Program-made: the position numbers and the translations under genes
The notes under the pieces: generated by a model
Told to the model about the DNA's origin: nothing
Database searches by the model: none
The model's input: only the letters and a program-made list of their open reading frames with translations
Part shown: piece by piece, positions 21,894 to 33,511 of the stretch
Layout of the letters: each line of letters starts with the position of its first letter
Position numbering within the stretch: position 1 is the first letter of the stretch
From: Macrosoma leucophasiata
Taxonomy: Eukaryota > Arthropoda > Insecta > Lepidoptera > Hedylidae
Assembly (NCBI GenBank): GCA_036365455.1
Contig: JAWQUS010000019.1
Coordinates: 10,702,001 to 10,766,000 of the forward strand
Length of the DNA: 64,000 bases
Direction of reading: 5' to 3'

Positions 21894-22191
21894 TACTGGT
21901 GGTAGAGCTCCAGTGACGGAGCTCGCGAGCGTGGGCACCACCGCATTACCTGATTTACTTGCCGCTAAATGGTAGTGTTCAGCACTATCGTGTTCCGGTC
22001 AGGTGGTAATGTACGGCCCTGTAATTTCCGGCACAGAGGCTTAACACCTTAGGCCTCAGGAGTGGTAACGCATTTGCATTTTGACCTTGGTCTTTGTGTG
22101 GGTGTCTATAGGCTGCAGTCATCACTTAACATCAATGTGAACTGCATGCTTGTTTACCAATTCAAATACATAAAAAAAAAAAAAAAAAAAA
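21894..22191 (+). mobile_element. Retroposon A, full copy with ~20-nt poly-A
   Basis: tactggtggtagagctccag to a long uninterrupted a-run, suggesting a recent insertion. Flanking 21825-21881 and 22238-22277 are themselves inverted repeats (tttatcacacacat / atgtgtgataaa). Confidence 0.9.
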
Positions 22192-22399
22192 GGTAAAAAA
22201 GTGTATATATTTTTTATCGAAAATAGTATCGCGTAACGACCCGGTTTTAAAAATATGTGTGATAAACATAATATATGTTCTCTAGATCATAAATGTACGT
22301 AAAAATAAGGTTTGCAGCATATCTGGATGAACGAAATAATTCTGTAGTGGGATAGTCATATTCAGAGTCATAGTCATTTATTTGCTAACTAAGTACGTA

Positions 22400-23035
22400 C
22401 ATAAAGGTCTTAAAATAGGTTGTAGTAATACATAGTTGCCATTTTCTAGCACTGCAAAATTTCTAAAAAAAATTAAATAATACATACACATTACATTTTT
22501 ACACATGATCCTAACATACTTGGACAGAAATCGGATAAGTTCGGCTCTGTAAAGCGTTACCATTCGCACATAGCCTATGTGACGATTGTCAACCATTTTG
22601 GTAAACTTTTGACCAATACCGGACTAATAGCAGTGAATATGTAATAATACTACTTATAGAACGGACACTTCGACGTCCCGCCCGATTTCCCCGCCTCACC
22701 CAACCTCCTACCCTCTTATGGGCGTTTGGTATTCTCTACGTGCTACGCACACAGGTGCACGTGTAAATACACGTCATTGATTGATATCTATGTTATAATA
22801 ATGGCAACCCATTATATGTCCCACTGCTGGGCACGAGTCTCTCCCCTTTTAGGGGGCAGGCCTGAGCTTACTCCACCACGACTGTATGTCTGTGTAATAG
22901 AGACTAAATTAAGCGTCTGTATGGAATTTAGGCGGAGTGTCCGCGGTGTGCTATTAGCGCTTACGTAGGCAGTGTGCAACAGAGATAACGCTCTACGAAG
23001 TCGAAACTAGCCGATTGTCTCTTCCGTAGGCTCGA
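22400..23035. mobile_element. Mariner-like MITE N, diverged, with nested repeats O and H
   Basis: The left part (ttcggctctgtaaagcgtta) and the right part (cttacgtaggcagtgtgcaa, cgctctacgaagtcgaaact) are split by O (22637-22935), which itself holds an H fragment at 22797-22885. Confidence 0.65.
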
Positions 23036-23817
23036 TATTTCTTGACGGATACAGAAAATTACTGTTGTTTCTCAATTTTATGACACAAAAGACACTTCAA
23101 GTGATTTTAAGAGTGACAGTTGAAAGTTTTATTGTTCTTCGAAAAGACAAAACAAAATAAACAAAAGTAAAATGCCTCTATCAGGATAAAACATCGGAAA
23201 GGAGACGTTCCAAAATAAATAGAGCTTGGGCCCGCACTATGTACATTGTATCGAGAGAAGAAGCATAAAATACTAAATAATTTTCAGCTATTCAAATCGT
23301 TTATTAAATCTTCAATTAATTGTCGTAAGTATATTTCGAAAACAAGAATGTCATAGTAGCGATATGGCAACATAAACCTACCTGTCATACAAAATAAATA
23401 TCTCCGACAAAAAAAACAACGATTCAAATTATTTTCTGAGTATTTTTCCATGATTCTGCGTATTTTTCTCTAACTTTTGATATAGTGTACAAGGTGCGGG
23501 CCCAACGTGGAATTTCTCGTTTATAAAAACAAAATCATAGTCGCCATCTTTGCAAAACATAACCTATTTATATTTCCCCCCGTTTTATTTACGAATTTAT
23601 AAAAATCTACTACCTCGGGACAATCTTGTTTAAGCCTGTACACGAGATAGAGGGACAGAGCTATATGTACGATAGAGATAGAAGGCAGTACTTAAAACCG
23701 GCTAAGTCTGGCTTAAAACGTGGGAAATGTGTGACGTGTGAAATTTTAAAATGCTTAGTTTTTCATAGGATTTGTGAAGATTTTCCGAATTAAATCCTTG
23801 CGCTAGATAAAATCTTT

Positions 23818-24073
23818 ATATATAAAAATGCAACCCGTTTTCCTTGGTCACGGCATCACGCGTGAATGGCTGGACCGATTTGGCTATGTTGATTTTGAAT
23901 GATTTTTGGAAGTCCAGGGAATGTTTAAAAGGTAAGAAAAGATGAAGAAATTGAAGGGAAATAGTAAAAACCACCATTTCATTTTCCCATACAAATAGTC
24001 CGTATCTATCAAACCTTTGACACATGTCATATTTTTATTCTGAGTCAATACGAAGTTTGCCGGGTCAGCTAGT
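23818..24073. repeat. Helitron-like fragment
   Basis: It ends gaagtttgccgggtcagctagt. Internal tttggaagtccagggaatgt and catacaaatagtccgtatct are shared with 27.4 and 54.5 kb. Confidence 0.5.
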
Positions 24074-24165
24074 ATTAAGTAAGTAAGTTATCACAGATGT
24101 CATAAAGTATTATGGTGTTAAAATTCCATTGTAGGTTTGACATTGTATTCAAATCTTCAATTTTC

Positions 24166-24298
24166 ATTTTTTTTGGAAGTGGCAAGCAACCATGCAGTTC
24201 ACATTGATGTTAAATGATGACAGCAGCCTATAGACACCCACACGAAGACCAAGGTCAAAATGCAGATGCGTTACCACTCCTGAGGCCTAAGGTGTTAA
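24166..24298 (-). mobile_element. Retroposon A, partial copy
   Basis: The tail side only, ending ctgaggcctaaggtgtta. Confidence 0.75.
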
Positions 24299-24473
24299 AT
24301 TACCGATTTACCGGTACGATTCCTGCCCGAAGTCAAATCTTTCTTTCCGTTTTTGGAAAAAATCTTTAATTTCTTAAGTTCACTCGCATGTGTTATTGCG
24401 AAAAATAAATAGTACAATGGTAAAAGTGGTTTTAATATACCTACTGTTTTAAGTATTTATAAAGGAGATGTTG

Positions 24474-24942
24474 CAAAAATGTATGGACCTCCGGCCATGT
24501 ATTGTACACAATGTCATTAAACAGGCAAAACCAATATAAAAACGTTTTTAGTGCATATTTTCACTTATTTAGCTTTGTTTGCAGTTAAAAAACATTATTT
24601 GCAGTTAGAATTGCAACTCAAAATCAACATGGCGAATATCGCGGGCGCTGTCATTTTACATTTTCATTTTTTAAATTGTTTTTTTACTATATAGTACTTG
24701 GAGAAAAAAGTATATACCTATAAACATTTTCTAAATACTATCGAAATCGATTGATCCCAAACGTCGGCTGTATCGCCACCATGTTGAACATAGTTGAAAA
24801 TGATAAAATCGTTTGAATTAAATGAGGTTGTAACTCTAAAATATATTCTTGAATAAAATAATTGTTTTTTTTTCGTATTCTTCTTTAATTTACCCATATT
24901 TTGAGGACGTGTACGAACCAGAGCCGAGCTCGCAACATCTCC
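24474..24942. mobile_element. TIR element U, copy 1 (469 bp)
   Basis: Ends ggagatgttgc / gcaacatctcc, preceded by aaa and followed by ttt. Interior: ctccggccatg, tggcgaatatcgcgggcg, gccgagctcg. Non-coding. Confidence 0.85.
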
Positions 24943-24977
24943 TTTGAGGTTAATTGTTATGGTATGTTAGTGTAGAA

Positions 24978-25288
24978 CTGCCTCAGTAGCGTAGTGGTAG
25001 CAGGCCACTACTATTACGCTGGAGGTCCTGGGTTCGATTCCCGGGTCGGGGACTATCAGAGATAACGGTTTAAAATCCTTTATCTCTGCTTCTATTGGGA
25101 TTTTTCAATTTTCTGGAAGAATCCCAGTACCCCGGAGTTTGGTAATGTGCCCAGAGATGGCAACAGGTTCGCCACCTGTTACATGGGCCTAAAACGTAAC
25201 CGGCGAGTCGTGGGTGTTTGCATGTATGATTGAATGCATGCATTTACCTCTGCCTTTTCCTTCGGGGATTACAGGCGTGAAGTTACGT
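24978..25288 (+). mobile_element. SINE F, full copy
   Basis: tcagtagcgtagtggtagca (A box), gggttcgattcccgggtcgg (B box), and the body through gattacaggcgtgaagttac. One of the best preserved F copies. Confidence 0.85.
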
Positions 25289-25338
25289 ATGTTAGTGTTA
25301 CGGTATGTGTAACTATTATTTATTTACATTGTAAATTA

Positions 25339-25618
25339 CACAGAGCAACACGGGTCACCGGTCGCGGCGGACCGGAGGGGAGTAGCCATAGCGTTTATTA
25401 CCGATGCAAAACAGTCTATGATTTTTTGCGGGCGACACACACGCACACTACAAAAATCGTCTATTACTGCGAATCTCACACCTTGACTTTAAGAAAATAC
25501 AGAAACAATTTCACGCACACATTTAAACACCTAGGCGACAGGTATAGGCCCATTTGGGATTGTACTTTGACAGAGGGGAAGCTTGCATTTGGCTACTCCC
25601 CTCCGGTGTTGCTCTATG
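25339..25618. mobile_element. hAT-like MITE K, copy 3, perfect 8-bp TSD
   Basis: 280 bp; ends cacagagcaacac / ttgctctatg. Flanked by gtaaatta at 25331-25338 and 25619-25626, an exact 8-bp duplication as made by hAT transposases. Confidence 0.9.
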
Positions 25619-26081
25619 GTAAATTATAAATCATTACATTATTATCAAATAAACATTTTTTTAGACGTTTGTTTTTTTTGTTACTCAGAAGAAGTATAAC
25701 TTTAAACGTGCATACATAAAGTACACACACTCTTTTTGACCAATGTCCATTCAAATTAACCTAAAAATACTAAATTAAATTTGAACTAAATTAAATACTA
25801 AAACCACATCCAAGCAAAAAGCCACGAAGTTGCCCGAAAATGAATCATAAATCCTAAATTCAGAAACCCACGACTGCAGTCGAAAAAACTTTTAACTGCC
25901 GCATAAACATAGCGGCCGCAGTTTCCTCTCGAATTATCATATTTCCGGACAATATGGCGTCCGACATTACAGCGGTGACGGATAAAAGTGGCCCGGGTTT
26001 TTTGAACGGTTATTTTGGTTCATAATAAGGTCTGGGGTTTTGGTTTGAATCGGTGAATACAACTTTTATAATAATAATGGC

Positions 26082-26425
26082 AACCCTTGATACGTCCCAC
26101 TGCTGGGCACGAGTTTCTCCCCTTCTTGGGAGGAGGCCTGGAGCTTACTCCACCACGCTGCTCCAATGCGGGTTGGTGGAGATAAGGGTTAGTGGCCAAC
26201 CCGCTGTCGGATGTCTTCAAACCGCCCATAAGGTCTAAGACAAGGTTTAACGACTCTTATCTATCGATAGCAACCGGGATCGACGGCTTAACATGCCCTC
26301 CAAAGCACGGAAACACGCATTTTAATTTGTCACTAGCGGTCAACCATCACACACCCGACCGCGCCCGTATCGCTTAACCGAGTAGATCGCTTCCGATCTA
26401 CACCAGCCGCGGGGCCATGCGCTCG
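26082..26425 (-). mobile_element. SINE H, near full copy
   Basis: The minus-strand head keeps cggttaagcgatacgggcgc and a 5S-like ggttgaccgctagtg; the tail is ggttgccattatt. Confidence 0.8.
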
Positions 26426-26447
26426 CGAATTGATCTTTTGGATTCAA

Positions 26448-26790
26448 TGAAAATGGCTAACAAGCATATAGTTCACATTGATGGTAAATGAATACAGTAG
26501 CCTGCCTTTTAGCCGAAACACGTCTCTGGTGGCCCAAAGCCCATTAAAGGAGATATAACATAACCGCCACGCTTGGCACGGGAATTGACAATGGGTCACA
26601 GGTCCTGATCATTTTAAGATCCATTAGGTTTTAGAAACCATCACATTTTTTTAATGTTATAATTTTGGCAAACAAGCATTCAGTTCACATTGATGACACT
26701 TACACAAACACCAGAGGTCAAATGCGTTGCAACCCCCGAGACCTCTGTTGTTATGTCTCTGTGATAGTTACTACGGGGCCATCCAATACA
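26448..26790 (-). mobile_element. Two worn retroposon A pieces
   Basis: 26448-26506 and 26645-26790 share gcaaacaagcatt and gttcacattgatg, but later blocks are strongly diverged. Between them is unrelated DNA. Confidence 0.55.
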
Positions 26791-27414
26791 AATACCTACA
26801 AAATAAATATAACTAGAGATTGCAGGTTTTTACAACCACTATAAACTGTACGCTCTATAGTTAAATATTCCCTTATCAAAAAGTTAAATGCACAACGAAT
26901 TACATTTTAAAAACAACAGGCCATTACCCAAAAGAGTTGAGCATTTTAAAAACCTCATCGCCACTAAACTGACGTTTACCCAAAAACTATTTCAACTTTA
27001 AAAACACGATAACACGCCGCTTCTGTAACCGAGTTTGTGTAGTTAAACTTCTCTGCAGATTCAAATAAATTGCTTTAAAACAACTAGACTCGACGCGAAC
27101 GCCTTTGAAGCTAAGATAAGACAGTTTACTTTATGGTCTATCGCAGTGGTTCCCATTTGCCGGGTCGCGACCCGGTACCGGGCTATCAAAATAAAGTATC
27201 GAGTAGCAACATTGTTTTAAAAAAAAATACTATCTATCGAAACTTATTTTGCCTTTTGTTTTTATGCATGTGAAGCTGGGTTCGAAACTAGTTTACCTTA
27301 AAAATAAATAAAGAAAGCAGACCTTAGAGTAAAACTTTCGTCAATTTCCGCAAATTCAGATACTTTAGCAAATATTAAACCGCAGCTCCATACTTCGTAC
27401 TAATAAAATCTTTA

Positions 27415-27620
27415 TACTATTAACTAGGTGACCCGGCAAACTTCGTATTGCCTCAGAATGAAATAATGTGTCAGAGGTTTGATAGATACGGACTATTTGT
27501 ATGGGAAAATGAAATTGTGGTTTTTACTATTTCCCTTCAATTTCTTCATATTTTCTTACCTTTTAAACCTTCCCTGGAAATAAAACTACAAATAGCGAGA
27601 CTAAGGAATAGCAATTGATT
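27415..27620. repeat. Helitron-like fragment
   Basis: ctaggtgacccggcaaactt at its start is the inverse of the common ...ccgggtcagctagt end. The body matches 23.8 kb. Confidence 0.5.
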
Positions 27621-28239
27621 TGTATATTACTATTAATAAGTGTGTATTATTTTACCCCATAGAACCAGCCTGGCAAACAAGAAGTAAGTGGGTCACGAAG
27701 GGGCAGTGTGAAAATTACCGGGCCACGGCAGAACGATGTTCGGGAAACACTAGTCTACCGTATCTATGTCTAGATTTCGCGTTTGACTCGTCTGATTGGA
27801 TAGAATTTTCGGTTTCAAGTTTATTATGTTAGAGTCCTTTTTTGTGCTTTCACATTCAACATTGTCAGTTATTAATTTTCCAAATGTAATATTTATTTGT
27901 AGTTTTTAGTTCTTTATTGTAGATTATAGGTTTTGTATTGATAGGAATAAGTTTTGAATTTGTATTGATCTCTGTTATTGTTGCAATAAATAGGTCTTAA
28001 TACCTGTTACCAAACAGCTGTTATTTATTTATTTATTTATTTTTAGGAGTATCAATCAACAGCAAGTTAAAACATAAAGTGAAGCAACATTACAAAAAAT
28101 CCAGAAGCCAATGACAGATACCCACGCATAGGACACAGTTTAAATATTAAAGGAAGACAGTTAACTTAAATAACTTATTAAGTATGCAAACTAAACATAC
28201 ATAAATATAGCTTACATTAAAATAAATGATAATAAACAA

Positions 28240-28600
28240 AATCAATCAAAAAAGTGGCTGCTTAAAAGTCTCTTTAGTGTGGAATCATTAGTATTAAATA
28301 GGTCAAAGTCGATATGCTTACAATATTGATTGAAGCTGCTGCTTGCTCTCCGTCGAAACGAATTTTGACGATAATTGGTATGCACAGGATGAGTGAATAT
28401 GGGGGTATAATACACCGGGTATTCGAGCTGTTTTTGAAGGTACGTTAAAGAGTAATTTAGATAGAAGGTCCGGGCAGTCAACTTTTTGTTGCGTTACGGC
28501 TAGAAGGAAAAATATGTCAGCGATATTGCGACGGTTCGAAAGGGGAAGAAAATGATTTTTTGATGAACCGCGGATAATTTTCAGATGAATAAGGAACATG
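28240..28600 (-). pseudogene. Non-LTR retrotransposon RT C-terminus, frame-broken
   Basis: Minus strand: NRRNIADIFFLLAVTQQKVD and CPDLLSKLLFNVPS in one frame, then RRRASSSFNQYCKHIDFDLF in another. The R-R-x-x-x-x-x-F-L opening and the D-C-P-x-L-L pattern resemble the end of jockey-group RTs. A single fragment, with no intact copy in the window. Confidence 0.6.
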
Positions 28601-29026
28601 TAATTTAAAACATAGAAATTTGATGAATTTCATTAGAATCTTTTCGATTCTTTGAATATACTTGTCGTAGTAAGGATTCCAAATTTGTTATTTTCATTTA
28701 TCAATAGCGTGATAGACTTAAAAAGTGTGTGTGTGTCAGCTCCGACGCATGATGGGAGTTTACTCGGTGTGCGTAAGGAAATCGCTAGTGTGCGGCCGAG
28801 TGAAACGCTCGGCTTCAGCGCTCGCGAGGAATCGCACGTAACGCCTCACTTTCGTGTTTCACTTGGTTTTACTCCTCATAAAATGACCTTATCAGGCCTT
28901 ATAACTCAAAAAATCGTTTCTTAGGGAGTAAACTCCAATAAAAACATAACTTCCAGTGAAAGCTATTGTTTGGAATTCGAAATGAATAAAATTAGTATTA
29001 CTTAAATGAAATATAGTATGCATGTA
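28601..29026. other. Intronic stretch with an unrecognised 90-codon frame
   Basis: The frame at 28652-28924 (+) has no domain I know and no splice context. It may belong to a repeat with the inverted words gggagtttactc / gggagtaaactc at 28754 and 28924. Confidence 0.4.
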
Positions 29027-29122
29027 TGTATCTTCACGCCAGGTCCCTAACGGGGTAGGCAGAGAGTGTAGAGCGCCAGACATCCCGGTTCTGACAAACC
29101 TCTCGTGCCTCGTCTACCTACC
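29027..29122 (-). mobile_element. Retrotransposon D, 3' fragment
   Basis: Minus strand gaggcacgagaggtttgtca to cgttagggacctggcgtgaa plus a catac tail; only ~95 bp. Confidence 0.8.
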
Positions 29123-29160
29123 TCTGAAATATAGTTCTCTCTGTTATACCTCTTATACCT

Positions 29161-29370
29161 TTGACGACCCGGTTAGTCAAGCGGTGTAAGATGACCGTTT
29201 GATTCGAAGGGTCGCGGGTTCGATCCCCGCACCGGAACAAATATTTGTATGGCCTACAGATATTTGTTTCGGGTCTGGGTGTTTGTGTATGTGTTGTAAG
29301 TGTACAAGGGCCCCCACGGCACAGGTTTATACCTACTGTGGGGCTGTGAGTGTGAGCGTATTTTATTTTT
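29161..29370 (+). mobile_element. tRNA-derived SINE E, full copy
   Basis: ggttagtcaagcggtgtaag (A box), gggttcgatccccgcaccgg (B box), and the body with tggcctacagatatttgttt, ending gtgagcgtattttattttt. Confidence 0.85.
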
Positions 29371-29381
29371 AATTATTTACC

Positions 29382-29797
29382 TTGCACACAATTCTGAGAT
29401 CTTTGCGCAAGATCTGCGGTGTATCACTCACCGATCGCGTTCGTAATGAAGATGTAAGAAAGAGACTTTGTGTGAATGATAGTATCGGTGTAAAAATGAA
29501 AAAAGGCATGCTCCGATGGTTCGGGCATATAGAAAGAATGTCGAATGAGCGAATGACTAAACAGATATACAATGCGAATGTGGATGGTTGCAGAGGCCCA
29601 GGAAGACCAAGGCTGACCTACCATGACCAAATAGGTCGAATTCTGTCTGATGGTGGGGTCAAAAGTCTTAGGAATCGGCGTGCATGTATGAAGAGAATGA
29701 TGAAGGTAGACGAGGCACGAGAGGTTTGTCTGAACCGGGATGTCTGGCGCTCTACACTCTCTGCCTACCCCGTTAGGGATCTGGCGTGAAGATACAT
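29382..29797 (+). mobile_element. Retrotransposon D, longest open copy
   Basis: An open frame of 135 codons reads MHTILRSLRKICGVSLTDRV, then the same MLRWFGHIERMSNERM... part as at 8903, and ends PVRDLA-stop and tacatac. Almost no change from the 8.9 and 62.1 kb copies, so these are young. It lies 55 bp below exon 3 on the opposite strand. Confidence 0.88.
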
Positions 29798-29851
29798 ACA
29801 ATTCTAGTGCAAATTATTTTTACATTTTTCATCTGTTTACAAATTACTTAC

Positions 29852-29983
29852 ATAGCACATTGATGGTGTGTGTCGCCACCACATTCTCAGTAAGCTGACC
29901 GTTGATGCCGTGGCAGACCACCACGATCGACCGTCGGTTAGGCTCCACCACCACCGTTATGTTCGAAGTGGTTATCCAGCCTC
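29852..29983 (-). CDS. sns/hbs: Exon 3: C-terminal half of an Ig domain
   Basis: The 132-bp exon is phase 1 to 1, with acceptor aacttttttcacag and donor GTAAGT. It reads GWITTSNITVVVEPNRRS, then the F-strand cysteine in IVVVCHGINGQ, and ends THTINVL. NIT is a possible glycosylation site. The split codon T|AT gives Y, so the linker to the next domain is NVLYPPSAP. A family-A retroposon ends about 17 bp upstream of the acceptor AG, leaving only a short native pyrimidine tract. The following intron (19.5 kb) is the largest in the window. Confidence 0.88.
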
Positions 29984-30000
29984 CTGTGAAAAAAGTTATA

Positions 30001-30160
30001 TTTTTTATGTAATAAAAGTGGCAAACATGTACGCAGTTCACATCGATGTTAAGTGATGACTGCAGCCTATAGACACCCACACAAAGACCAGAGGTCAAAA
30101 TGCAGATGCGTTACCACTCCTGAGGCCTAAGTTATGCCTCTGTGCCGGAAATTACAGGGC
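30001..30160 (-). mobile_element. Retroposon A, tail abutting the exon 3 acceptor
   Basis: The tail-side 160 bp, in gene sense. Its acataaaaaa end lies at 30001-30010, and the acceptor AG is at 29984-29985. What remains between is aacttttttcacag. Confidence 0.85.
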
Positions 30161-30201
30161 AGGGAAAAATAAATGTTCAAATAATAATGAACCTGTATAC
30201 A

Positions 30202-30325
30202 CGTGGTAGAGTTCCGAGTGTAGAAGCTTGAGGGCGTAACTACCGCCGCATTATCTATTCTATCTGCCGCTAAATGGTAGTGTTTAGCACTATCGTGTTC
30301 CGGTTGGATGACAGTGTATGGCGTC
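30202..30325 (+). mobile_element. Retroposon A, diverged head-side piece
   Basis: cgtggtagagttccgagtg, gccgctaaatggtagtgttt, actatcgtgttccggtt. Confidence 0.65.
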
Positions 30326-30540
30326 TACCAATGTTGATCAATTACCTCAATTAAAATACTTGCGAGGTCTAGCGATAATTATTACAAGCTAATACTCGTA
30401 TATTTCAGATCCCAGACAGCCTAGGATAATCTGCTAATCCTAGAACAGATTAGGACTATTGGGTACTCATTTATATATGACCTAATAGACCTACAGGCGC
30501 GACGTATTTCAGTAACCATAATCTCGATAGCTTTGCGATA

Positions 30541-30828
30541 TTGGTGGTAGAGCAACAGTGACGGAGCTCGCGGGCGTAGGCACCACCGCGTTACCTAATA
30601 TACTTGCTGCTAAGTGGTAGTGTTCAGCACTATCGTGTTCCGGTCAGGTGGTAATGTACGGCCCTGTAATTTCCGGCACACAGGCTTAACACCTGAGGCC
30701 TCAGGAGTGGTAACGCATCTGCATCTTGACCTTTATCTTTGTGTAAGTGTCTATAGGCTGCAGTCATTACTTAACATGTATTGATGTGAACTGCATGCAT
30801 GTTTGCCACCTTCATAACATAAAAAAAA
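30541..30828 (+). mobile_element. Retroposon A, full copy
   Basis: ttggtggtagagcaacagtg through cataacataaaaaaaa. Antisense to the gene, in the intron after exon 2. Confidence 0.85.
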
Positions 30829-30883
30829 TCTTTCTCCTCCTATTAATAAATACTCTATAAATGATTTATGCTGATTCTCTTAC

Positions 30884-31051
30884 CTTCAGGAGATATCACA
30901 GTTCTATTGCTGGCTTCCTTGTGATGTTTGCCAAGGACCAGCCACTTGATATCGGCCGCAGGGTTGGAAGGTGCGGTGGAACAGCTGAGAGGCACTGGAT
31001 CCCCCACGCGAGCCTCTGATGGTCCAGATATTGTCACGTGCGAGGGAGCGA
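30884..31051 (-). CDS. sns/hbs: Exon 2: N-terminal half of an Ig domain
   Basis: The 168-bp exon is phase 1 to 1, with acceptor tcattgttccag and donor GTAAGA. It reads APSHVTISGPSEARVG, then the B-strand cysteine in LSCSTAPSNP and the core tryptophan in DIKWLVLG. A possible N-glycosylation site is NRT. The end VISPEG continues as GWITTSN in exon 3, completing the domain. The 900-bp intron that follows carries two family-A retroposon pieces and a third copy. Confidence 0.88.
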
Positions 31052-31194
31052 CTGGAACAATGATTGGATTGTTAGAATCTATACAAATAAATAAAATTGG
31101 AGTGTCTGTTTGTAAAACAAAATAAACCGCTATTTACTAAATGTATATGTATGTATACACGGTACATATACCAAAACAACATTTTTTACAATTT

Positions 31195-31420
31195 TTGTCT
31201 GTCTGTCTGTCTGTCTCTTTGGCGGAGCTGATCTTGGGAACGGCTAGACCGATTTTGACGGGACTTTCACTGGATCTTCCAGTGAAAGTCCCGTCAACAT
31301 CGGTCCTGCCGTAATAAGGAGCTGATGTAATAAGGAGTAACTTAGGCTATTTTTATGCTAGCTGCGCCCACTACTTCGTCCGATTCTGTTTTTTCTTTCG
31401 AGGTACGGAACCTTAAAAGC
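31195..31420. repeat. Repeat fragment with (gtct)n and a 28-bp palindrome
   Basis: (gtct)5, then cggctagaccgattttgacg of a Helitron-like type. Its arm 31247-31274 is repeated inverted at 31278-31305 (one mismatch, 3-nt loop). A gaggtacggaacctta end follows. Confidence 0.7.
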
Positions 31421-31786
31421 AGGTCATGTTTGAGTAGTATTATTGCTTTGAGAGTTCTCAATATCAACGCTTCCATTAATGTCTGAGTGATTGATAGACA
31501 GTCAACATTGCTAGTCACGGAAAATCGAAATGGGGCATTCCATGGGGACTGCAGAAGACAATTGTTCAAAATTCTAACAGGAAGAGGGCCCTGGCGGTTT
31601 CCAAATTGCGATCAACTTCAAGCAACGAGGAACAATAATACAAAATAATCTGTGCAAGACAAACACGCAATGGATTGCCAAATACGAGAGTAAGAAAAGG
31701 ATCGATAATGGTCTCTCAGTTCCATAGTCGTTTGAAAGTTCATTTACATTCAGTATCATGATTCTGTATAAATGTCGAGAATATAT

Positions 31787-32117
31787 ACAAATGGCAACCC
31801 ATTATACGTCCCTCTGCTGGGCACGAGTCTCTCCACCACGCTGCTCCAATGCGAATTGGTGGAGGTGGGTGGGTTAGTGGCCAACCCGCTGTCGGATGTT
31901 TTCAAACCGCCCATAAGGTCTTCGACAAGGTTTAACGACTGCTATTTATCGACAGCATCCGGGACCGACGGCTTAACGTGACCTCCGAAGCACGGAAACG
32001 CGCATTTAATTTGCCACTAACGGTCATCCATCACACTACCCGACCGCGCCCGTAGTGCTTAACCGAGTAGATCGCTTATGATCTACACCAGCTGCCGGGC
32101 CATGCGCGCTTCATGGC
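31787..32117 (-). mobile_element. SINE H, near full copy
   Basis: The minus head has cggttaagcactacgggcgc, ggtcgggtagtgtgatgg and atgaccgttagtgg. The tail is ggttgccatttg. Confidence 0.8.
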
Positions 32118-33039
32118 GAGAATATACTAGCAGCTAATTGGCATCAAAAGAAAGACGAAAGAAATATACAATTTGAACGCTCACAGCGGAAAACAATTAT
32201 AATAATGGCAATTTGTCTCTAAGTGGTCGGAATAATTCCGCAAAGAGTTTTCGGGAACTTTGAAAAATTCAAATCAAACAAAAAGCAATTGCTGGAATCT
32301 GAATCAAAGGAGAGAGAGGCAATCTCGAAGTACAAACTTTCTTTTAAAAATACTACTCGAAGGCGTGAATGGAGACTGGAATTAAAAGTTTCAGAATGCG
32401 CTCAGAGAATCGGAATTTTCGCTAAATTGTACAAGTATTGACTGGGTAGAAACTTGTAGTACAGCGTGAGTTTCGTAATGATATTCAACTCGTATTTTGT
32501 TACGAACTCAAGGTACATGTCAAGTGGCATCGTTATACAACTTTCGTATAAGTTTGTCGCTTTGACGGCAAATATACGGCAATTGTTCAGTATTAATTTC
32601 ACCAGGTGATACTACGCCATTTTGAAGTAATTTGATATGATGTTTGTTTGAAGTAAAGTTACTATAGAACAAAGATCCAAAAACTTATCAAAATCTAATA
32701 AAGTTTTCGTGCCACAGTGTTTGCAACAATACTCCTCAGAGACAGCTTGACCGATCATAATGAAATTTTGTGTGTATATTTGGTAAAGGTATGAGAATCG
32801 ATTGTAGTCTATTTTTATATCCCTAAATGGTAAGGTTGATTCTCACTGAATATATTTATTAGATTTCTTGGAAATTCAATGTTTTTATACCTCTAAGGCG
32901 ATACGAGGTTCGTCGGGGCAGCTTGTTATTTTCCATATATTTCAAATGGAGTTTACTACTCTTTTAAGCCGAGTTTTTGGCCGAATACTCAAACGCCACT
33001 TAATTTTGAGTTACCCTCAAGCATAAGCTATCTCTGTCG

Positions 33040-33511
33040 TTTGCACGTGTTATATAGAGACAAAAGACTTTTAAGTCGCACTTAGATTTGAGTGACGTTT
33101 CAGTATTTGGCTGTTTGACTTTGTACTCAAATTAAACTCAATTTTAAGTAACCCTCAAACGTAAGCTACTAGTTTTAATCCGCGACTTCGTCCGCGTGTA
33201 CTTTTAATCATTGCAAATTGTAGCTATTATTCCAATGTATAACCTATATTACTGTAAAGATTCATCCAAATACGTTTAGTAGTTTTTTCGTGAAAGAGTA
33301 ACAAACATCTATATATCTATCCATCCATCCATACCTACAAACTTTCGCATTTATTATATTAGCAGGATTTCTGTAGATTTTATGTGTATATAGAGTCATA
33401 AGACTTTTTAAGTCCTACTTAAATTTAAGTGAAGTTTCAATTTTTTCCTATATAGAGTCATAAGACTTTTTAAGTCCTACTTAAATTTAAGTGAAGTTTC
33501 ATTTTTTTCCG
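33040..33511 (+). repeat. Helitron-like piece and ~62-bp tandem duplication
   Basis: tatatagagtcataagactt units at 33388 and 33450 are near identical, with an older relative near 33053. Between them, 33170-33367 starts actagttttaatccgcgact and ends tttcgcatttattatattag, an inverse Helitron-like unit. Confidence 0.6.

Noticed and set aside
29161..29240. tRNA gene from A/B boxes
   Set aside because: Part of SINE E with a conserved body and several copies.
29424..29801. 125-codon minus frame (also 8897-9220 and 61936-62430)
   Set aside because: Antisense shadow of the retrotransposon D RT C-terminus.
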